Shown here one piece after another: positions 7,703 to 11,264 of a stretch of DNA of 11,264 nucleotides. The stretch comes from an uncultured Clostridium sp. (GTDB lineage Bacteria > Bacillota > Clostridia > Lachnospirales > Lachnospiraceae). The stretch is taken from assembly GCA_958349075.1 (NCBI GenBank), contig CATWBR010000107.1, positions 1-11,264 on the forward strand. The letters are read 5' to 3'. A program made the position numbers and the translations under genes. Each line of letters starts with the position of its first letter. Positions within the stretch are counted from its first letter, which is position 1. Below the pieces are notes generated by a model that saw nothing but the letters and a program-made list of their open reading frames with translations, made no database searches and had not been told where the DNA came from.

Positions 7703-8317
7703 TTATAAAAATGCCAGAAACTTGAGGGATGCCTTGAGTACTGCCTCCGCATCCATATCGTCCGTTATCTGTACACTCTTCACTGCCTTTGATGCCTCCA
7801 GATTCGTATATCCGAGGGCCACCAGCGCTTCCACTGCTTCTCTGCCCGCTTCCTTCGTCAGAGGCACGGCAGTTCTCTCCTCTTCCATGCCTGCTATTCC
7901 CGCGAGCATCTCCTCCGCGCTGACCTTGTCCTTCAGATCGAGGATAATCCTCTGTGCCGTCTTCGCTCCAACTCCGGGAGCCTTTGAAATTGCCTTGGCA
8001 TCCCCGGTGAGGATCGCAAGCCGCAGATCATCCGGCCGGAGCGCCGACAGGATTCCCAGCGCCCCTTTGGGGCCGATTCCGTTGACGCCGATTAATTGTT
8101 TAAACATCTCCAAATCCTGGCGGTTCAGGAAGCCGTAAAGGCTTAAATCATCCTCCCTGACCTGCAGGTATGTATATATCTTCACTTCTTCACCCAGGGG
8201 CGGAAGCACCTCCAGTACGGAGAGCGGCACGCAGATTCCAAGCCCCACCGGACCCGCTTCTACTACAATCCTGTCGCCCGACTTATCCGCCAGAGCTCCC
8301 TTCACATATGAAATCAC
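7703..8317 (-). CDS. ruvA: Holliday junction binding protein RuvA
   Basis: A 204-residue protein that tetramerises on four-way DNA junctions and loads RuvB. Domain I is the N-terminal OB-fold (about 1-62) with the acidic pin Glu55-Asp56 in YLQVREDDLSLYGF. Domain II has two helix-hairpin-helix motifs: LIGVNGIGPKGALGIL (about 75-90) and ISKAPGVGAKTAQRI (about 110-124). Domain III, the RuvB-contacting end, follows an acidic and flexible linker and occupies about 155-204. The start is GTG at 8317, supported by a perfect AAGGAG 7 bases upstream; no ATG nearby fits. It is the first gene of the cluster, preceded by a leader of about 150 bases and a good sigma-A-type promoter. Confidence 0.99.
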   Translation of the reverse strand: MISYVKGALADKSGDRIVVEAGPVGLGICVPLSVLEVLPPLGEEVKIYTYLQVREDDLSLYGFLNRQDLEMFKQLIGVNGIGPKGALGILSALRPDDLRLAILTGDAKAISKAPGVGAKTAQRIILDLKDKVSAEEMLAGIAGMEEERTAVPLTKEAGREAVEALVALGYTNLEASKAVKSVQITDDMDAEAVLKASLKFLAFL

Positions 8318-8390
8318 GGTTTTTCTCCTTCTTTGCCGCTTTATTCTGCGTATTTATCGCTTTGTTTTACCAGTTTGTAACCTCGCGGAC

Positions 8391-8412
8391 GCCTTATATT
8401 ACCGTATAAGGC
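8391..8412. repeat. Perfect 8-bp inverted repeat in the ruvA leader
   Basis: GCCTTATA and TATAAGGC are separated by 6 bases (ATTACC-side loop), about 75 bases upstream of the ruvA start. No T-run follows on either strand, so it is not a terminator. It could be an RNA hairpin in the leader or a protein-binding dyad. The rest of the leader (8318-8477) shows no recognisable riboswitch. Confidence 0.5.
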
Positions 8413-8453
8413 ACTGCATCTTCCGGCTGATTTACCCCCGGTTTCATGCTGTT

Positions 8454-8482
8454 TTAACGGAAGTTACTATCCTCAATATCAT
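8454..8482 (+). promoter_or_regulatory. Weak plus-strand promoter candidate left of the structured element
   Basis: TTAACG (8454-8459), 17 bases, TATCAT (8477-8482). It would start RNA near 8489, about 50 bases before the inverted-repeat element. The -10 overlaps that of the minus-strand ruvAB promoter, so it may simply mirror the symmetry of that site. Confidence 0.3.
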
Positions 8483-8506
8483 ACCATACGCAGGAAAGCA
8501 ATGCAA
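8478..8506 (-). promoter_or_regulatory. Promoter of the ruvAB cluster
   Basis: On the minus strand: TTGCAT (8506-8501), 17-base spacer, TATGAT (8483-8478), with a TG one base before the -10 (extended -10). The RNA would start near 8471 and have a leader of about 155 bases before the ruvA GTG. Spacing and hexamers fit a sigma-A promoter well. Confidence 0.75.
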
Positions 8507-8514
8507 GGTGTGTC

Positions 8515-8526
8515 GAACAAATATTC
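8515..8526. promoter_or_regulatory. Possible degenerate LexA box upstream of ruvAB
   Basis: GAAC-AAAT-ATTC, preceded by C. The Gram-positive SOS box is CGAAC-N4-GTTCG, so one half is perfect and the other has an A for G plus a changed last base. It lies 8 bases upstream of the ruvAB -35. ruvAB are often SOS-controlled, which makes the site plausible but weak. Confidence 0.3.
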
Positions 8527-8537
8527 TGGGGGCTTTC

Positions 8538-9100
8538 GTTGAGGAGGGAGAACGCAGCCGGGACGGTCGGGGTTCGGGATGGTGAGAGGGAGGGGATGAG
8601 TCTTCAGTCCCGGTTTGAAGGTTGTCGCGGGTGGGAATCCGGGCAGAAAAAGTTCCTGCGGGAAACGCTTGCGCTCTTTGGAGTACATAACGGACACTAA
8701 CCTCGAAAAAACCTCGGTAAGTGCCGATGGACTCCCAGGTTCACGATTACATAGTGGCCGCGACAATACCTCCCTCCGCACTTGACGAAAGAGACAATCA
8801 GCCCCTGAAGCCGGCGGACGGGGCAATAACCTTCGCGGAGTCTTTAGTCCTGTCGACAACCTGCCCGGGGAAGGAAGGAGAAAAACTTTCCGAAGGGGAC
8901 ATTGAAGCCCACCGGTGCTTGGACGGCGTCCTTTGACGTCTTAGCATCCGCTGTGCGCTTCACAAGCGGGAGCGTGTCCCCGCAGGAATTTTTTTCTCCG
9001 GATTCCCCCCTCACGACAACTAACCATCGGGACTGAAGACTCATATACAACCTCCCACCACCCCGTCCGCCGTCTTACAGAGACGTCCCCGCACCTCAAC
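8538..9100. ncRNA. Large inverted-repeat element, candidate structured non-coding RNA
   Basis: About 563 bases whose two ends are complementary over about 130 bases. Paired blocks, in order from outside in: GTTGAGG 8538-8544 with 9094-9100; GGGATGGTGAGAGG-like 8576-8589 with 9051-9064; a perfect 17-mer 8596-8612 with 9028-9044; GTTGTCG 8621-8627 with 9014-9020; GGGAATCCGG 8633-8642 with 8998-9007; TTCCTGCGGG 8653-8662 with 8979-8988; ACGCT 8665-8669 with 8971-8975. The loops between blocks differ in length and sequence, as in folded RNA. The 300-base interior holds local hairpins, such as GCCCC/GGGGC at 8801-8824 and CGCTT/AAGCG near 8957-8969. No credible ORF is present. In the outer blocks, mismatches read as G-U wobbles somewhat more often on the minus strand than the plus, but not decisively. 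No clear terminator flanks it. An element with long terminal inverted repeats is the alternative, but no target-site duplication is seen. Confidence 0.6.
8838..8850. repeat. Internal third copy of the 13-base core motif
   Basis: GAGTCTTTAGTCC differs by one base from GAGTCTTCAGTCC at 8598-8610, and is the complement (one difference) of 9030-9042. CGACAAC follows at 8854-8860, as it does at 9014-9020, and GGCGGACGGGG at 8813-8823 is a perfect complement of 9061-9071. The middle of the element can thus pair with the right arm in place of the left arm. Confidence 0.6.
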
Positions 9101-9106
9101 TAAATC

Positions 9107-9135
9107 TTTACTTTCCCTGTTTTTCCTAATATAAT
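9107..9135 (+). promoter_or_regulatory. Promoter of the RNase H-like gene
   Basis: TTTACT (9107-9112), 17-base spacer, perfect TATAAT (9130-9135). RNA would start near 9142, giving a leader of about 50 bases with GGAGGAAG at 9176-9183, well placed for the ATG at 9192. Confidence 0.75.
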
Positions 9136-9155
9136 ATGATCCATACCCATTTCAA
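9128..9155 (-). promoter_or_regulatory. Minus-strand promoter candidate facing the structured element
   Basis: On the minus strand TTGAAA (9155-9150), 16-base spacer, TATATT (9133-9128); TTGGTT with a 17-base spacer to TATTAT is an alternative reading. RNA would start near 9121, about 20 bases before the element. The -10 overlaps the plus-strand TATAAT. Confidence 0.4.
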
Positions 9156-9191
9156 CCAATACCCGCATTTTTACCGGAGGAAGTTATCTGC

Positions 9192-10283
9192 ATGATTACA
9201 ATAGAGAAGAAAGTAGATCTGGAAATTACATATCCGCTCGACTCAATCGGCGAGCTTAAAAAGCTGTTGTTTTTTGATATTGAGACCACCGGGTTCTCTG
9301 GTGATTATTCTACACTGTACCTGATCGGCTGTACGTATTACCGGGAAGGAGACTGGTACTTAATTCAGTGGTTTGCCGACACTCTGAATGCGGAGGAGGA
9401 ACTCCTTCATGCATTCTTTAAATTTATGGAACAGTTCCGTTTCCTGATTCATTTTAACGGAGACGGTTTTGATATTCCTTACCTGTTGAAACGGTGCCGG
9501 GCCTATGATCTGGAATACGATTTTCAGAAGATAGAGAGTATTGACATCTACAGGATCGTCAAACCGTATAAAAAGCTTCTGGGACTTGAGAACATGAAGC
9601 AGAAAAGCATTGAGTGTTTTCTCGGGATCTGCCGTGAGGACCAGTACAACGGGGGACAGCTTATCGAGGTATACAAAGATTATCTCGTCACCCATAAGGA
9701 TTTTCTGTACCGGCTGCTGATTCTTCATAATGAGGATGATTTGAAGGGAATGCCTTCCATTCTTCCGATTCTTTTTTATCACGATTTTCTCAGGGAAAGT
9801 TTTGCCTATGCAGGACAGGAACTGTGCGAGGTGAAAGATGCCTTCGGCTCTCCGGTAAAAGAACTGAAGCTCTGTTATGAGAGCACGATCCCGCTGCCCG
9901 TACCGGTCCAGTCGGACTGCAGTCCGTACGCCCTGGATTTTTCCGGACGGCTTTTGACCGTCACGGTTCCGCTCTTTGAGGGGGAACTGAAGCACTTTTA
10001 TCCCGACTACCAGAACTATGTCTATCTGGTGTATGAAGATAATGCAATCCACAAGAGCGTCGGTCAGTACGTGGAAAAGGGCGCAAAAAAGAAGGCCACC
10101 GCAAAAACCTGCTATACCAGGGTATCCGGCACCTTCATTCCCCAGCCCTGCGGGATCTGGGACGGCTGTCTTAAATCCGATTACAAAGACAAGCTCACCT
10201 ATGTAGCTTATCAGCCGGAGTTATTCTCAGAGGACACCGCCGTCCGGTATCTGGATGCAGTCCTTACGCGGTTCATCGGCTGA
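9192..10283 (+). CDS. RNase H-fold DEDD exonuclease-like protein (YprB/MrfB type)
   Basis: A 363-residue protein with an N-terminal RNase_H_2 (YprB-like) domain over about residues 20-195. Exonuclease motif I is FFDIETTG (Asp29, Glu31), motif II is IHFNGDGFDIPYL (Asp94), and motif III is LHNEDDLKGM (His179, Asp183). These are the expected metal-binding acids of a DEDD 3'-5' nuclease. The remaining 170 residues have no motif I recognise and lack the clear TPR repeats described for Bacillus MrfB, which acts with the helicase MrfA in mitomycin repair; no helicase is next to it here. Start ATG 9192 has GGAGGAAG about 8 bases upstream and its own TATAAT promoter. It is transcribed away from ruvAB, across the structured element. 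A nucleic-acid repair or processing role is inferred; the substrate is unknown. Confidence 0.85.
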   Translation: MITIEKKVDLEITYPLDSIGELKKLLFFDIETTGFSGDYSTLYLIGCTYYREGDWYLIQWFADTLNAEEELLHAFFKFMEQFRFLIHFNGDGFDIPYLLKRCRAYDLEYDFQKIESIDIYRIVKPYKKLLGLENMKQKSIECFLGICREDQYNGGQLIEVYKDYLVTHKDFLYRLLILHNEDDLKGMPSILPILFYHDFLRESFAYAGQELCEVKDAFGSPVKELKLCYESTIPLPVPVQSDCSPYALDFSGRLLTVTVPLFEGELKHFYPDYQNYVYLVYEDNAIHKSVGQYVEKGAKKKATAKTCYTRVSGTFIPQPCGIWDGCLKSDYKDKLTYVAYQPELFSEDTAVRYLDAVLTRFIG

Positions 10284-10355
10284 GACGGATGCGAACCTGA
10301 GCAAAGCGGATATCGAACGGCAAAAGTAAATATAAACAGCAGAAACAAATATAAT

Positions 10356-10402
10356 ACGGCGGAGAGAAAGCAGATTGAGCCTTGCTTTTTCTTCGCCGTT
10401 TT
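10356..10402 (+). terminator. Rho-independent terminator in the convergent gap
   Basis: ACGGCG (10356-10361) pairs with CGCCGT (10394-10399), with an inner AAAGCA/TGCTTT extension, and TTTT follows. On the minus strand the same stem is followed by the T-rich TATTATATTT. It probably stops the RNase H-like gene and may also stop the opposing gene. Confidence 0.75.
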
Positions 10403-10425
10403 CACGTCTCTCCGCCCGGAAGGAA

Positions 10426-10974
10426 TCACTTTCCCTTCCTGTAGCGCAGCAGTTTCCTGATATAGTCAAATGTTTTTTCTTCTCCCTCGTCTTTCAGCAT
10501 CAGAAGAAGTTTTTCCAACTGTACCCTGGTTTTCTTATGCATCACCATGTAGTCCATTCCCCGGTTATAATATTCCCAGGGGCAGGCGTCCGTGTATTCG
10601 TCGCCCTTGTAGACCTTGGAGGCGGCAATCCGATCCATCACCATCTCCACCAGATAGCTCAGAGGCATCTCATTCCCAATCAGGCCGTCCTCCTTATTGG
10701 GCGCGAAATCAATCCAGTACTCAAAATGATGCTTGTTTCTTCCCTTATGGTGCAGCCAGGCAACAGAATAGCCTTTTTCTTCCTTTTCCGCCGCATTGGG
10801 GCTTCTGTCTCCCTGGTAGTATTTTACCCCTATTTTAAATTCCTCCCAGGAATATTTAGACAGATCGTGGAGCAGGCCCTGTTTATAGAGTCCCACTTTA
10901 AAACAATTCTCCATGACCATCTGCTTATGTCTCGTTATTGTCCTGAAATGATGGACTGCATTCCAAAGATTCAT
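10426..10974 (-). CDS. DUF5662 family protein with HD-like metal-ligand motifs
   Basis: A 182-residue cytoplasmic protein that matches, from memory, the uncharacterised DUF5662 family of Firmicutes and their phages. It contains histidine-rich segments that look like metal ligands: RTITRHK (His16), GLLHDLSKYS with a His-Asp pair at 36-37, WLHHKGRNKHHFEYW with His75, 76, 82 and 83, and a later acidic VMDRIAASK segment. The His / His-Asp / His / Asp order resembles the HD phosphohydrolase fold, which is an inference from motif layout alone. ATG 10974 has GGGGAG 6 bases upstream and a promoter at 11048-11076. It converges on the RNase H-like gene with the shared terminator between them. No substrate can be named. 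Confidence 0.8.
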   Translation of the reverse strand: MNLWNAVHHFRTITRHKQMVMENCFKVGLYKQGLLHDLSKYSWEEFKIGVKYYQGDRSPNAAEKEEKGYSVAWLHHKGRNKHHFEYWIDFAPNKEDGLIGNEMPLSYLVEMVMDRIAASKVYKGDEYTDACPWEYYNRGMDYMVMHKKTRVQLEKLLLMLKDEGEEKTFDYIRKLLRYRKGK

Positions 10975-11047
10975 GATTTTCTCCCCGCTTAACGCGCATC
11001 CGATTTATCCGTAAGGTTCTGACTCCCCCGGATATCGCCTGATACTT

Positions 11048-11076
11048 ATTTTACAACAGCGCTCTCCTTTTATCAA
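11048..11076 (-). promoter_or_regulatory. Promoter of the DUF5662 gene
   Basis: On the minus strand TTGATA (11076-11071), 17-base spacer, TAAAAT (11053-11048). RNA would start near 11041 with a leader of about 65 bases to the ATG at 10974. The remaining stretch 11077-11189 is T-rich on the plus strand and shows no gene. Confidence 0.65.
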
Positions 11077-11189
11077 CCACGTTTCTCCTCTTCTTTTTTC
11101 TCTTTTTCTCACCGTATTTCAACCCCGGAATCCCTTTTTTTCCATTCACTTTTACCATAAATACCCGTATATCTTAAAATGATTGAATT

Positions 11190-11214
11190 TTCCCTGAAAT
11201 TCCCTGAATTTCCC
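11190..11214 (+). repeat. Three TTCCC motifs at exact 10-base spacing
   Basis: TTCCC occurs at 11190-11194, 11200-11204 and 11210-11214; the first two are part of a longer TTCCCTGAA direct repeat. The array ends 10 bases before the -35 of the plus-strand promoter. One-helical-turn spacing suggests a binding site for a protein that contacts one face of the DNA. Confidence 0.6.
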
Positions 11215-11224
11215 ATAAAACTGT

Positions 11225-11253
11225 TTGACAGTCACCCCAAATTGTGCTATTCT
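11225..11253 (+). promoter_or_regulatory. Strong outward promoter at the right edge
   Basis: Perfect TTGACA (11225-11230), 17-base spacer, TATTCT (11248-11253) with a TG one base before it (extended -10). RNA would start near 11260 and read out of the window into a gene not seen here, divergent from the DUF5662 gene. Confidence 0.75.
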
Positions 11254-11264
11254 GAGAACAGGCT

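Noticed and set aside
8389..8445. Short leader peptide of 17 codons (MKPGVNQPEDAVPYTVI) upstream of ruvA
   Set aside because: No ribosome site precedes its ATG and there is no attenuator-like structure after it.
8479..8859. Open frame of 126 codons on the minus strand, running through the left arm of the element and over the ruvAB promoter
   Set aside because: The product is rich in Pro and Arg, has no domain-like pattern, and would cover a well-formed promoter. The frame is open because the sequence is GC-rich.
8844..9050. Open frame of 68 codons on the minus strand and of 71 codons on the plus strand (8721-8936) inside the element
   Set aside because: Neither has a convincing ribosome site or recognisable protein features, and both lie in paired RNA-like sequence.
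8538..9100. Group I or group II intron, tmRNA, RNase P RNA
   Set aside because: No domain V hairpin or GUGYG/AY ends in a consistent layout, no tmRNA tag or tRNA-like end, and no RNase P P4 core were seen. The flanks are not an interrupted gene. A motif resembling P7 of group I introns was too weak to keep.
8538..9100. Miniature transposon with long terminal inverted repeats
   Set aside because: Not excluded, but there is no target-site duplication beside 8538 and 9100, and the unequal loops between paired blocks fit an RNA better.
1..11264. CRISPR arrays, tRNA or rRNA genes, insertion sequences, prophage genes
   Set aside because: No regularly spaced repeats, cloverleaf or rRNA signatures, transposase or phage structural genes were seen in any frame.

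Overview
The window looks like a chromosomal segment of a Lachnospiraceae-type clostridium (Firmicutes, Clostridium cluster XIVa). This rests on moderate GC, AGGAGG-type ribosome sites, sigma-A-like promoters, the protein styles, and the gene order ruvA-ruvB-zapA-U32 protein-rodA/ftsW-class B PBP. The species cannot be fixed from the sequence alone.

Left and centre (1-8506), all on the minus strand, is one tightly packed gene cluster. Reading from the promoter at about 8480-8506 it contains ruvA (GTG start), ruvB, a zapA-like gene broken by an in-frame TAA at codon 40, a DUF3656-type U32 protein, a SEDS polymerase (RodA/FtsW family), its partner class B penicillin-binding protein, and a TauE/SafE-type permease ending at the left edge. 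ruvAB process Holliday junctions. The SEDS protein and the PBP form a glycosyltransferase/transpeptidase pair for cell wall growth, and the stop of one overlaps the start of the other. A hairpin followed by a U-run lies between zapA and the U32 gene and may divide the cluster into two transcription segments.

The most unusual part is 8538-9100, about 560 bases with no credible protein gene between ruvA and the next gene. Its two ends form an imperfect inverted repeat of about 130 bases per arm (8538-8669 with 8971-9100), and a further copy of the core motif lies in the middle. This looks like a large structured RNA, or less likely a miniature element with long terminal inverted repeats. It is flanked by divergently oriented promoter-like sequences, and the transcribed strand cannot be settled by eye.

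Right part: a plus-strand gene (9192-10283) encodes an RNase H-fold DEDD exonuclease-like protein related to YprB/MrfB, with its own TATAAT promoter. It is closed by a hairpin terminator in the convergent gap (10356-10402). A minus-strand DUF5662-type protein with HD-like metal-ligand motifs follows (10426-10974) and has its own promoter. The last 290 bases hold that promoter and a strong outward plus-strand promoter (TTGACA/TATTCT), preceded by three TTCCC motifs at exact 10-base spacing. The gene it serves lies beyond the window.
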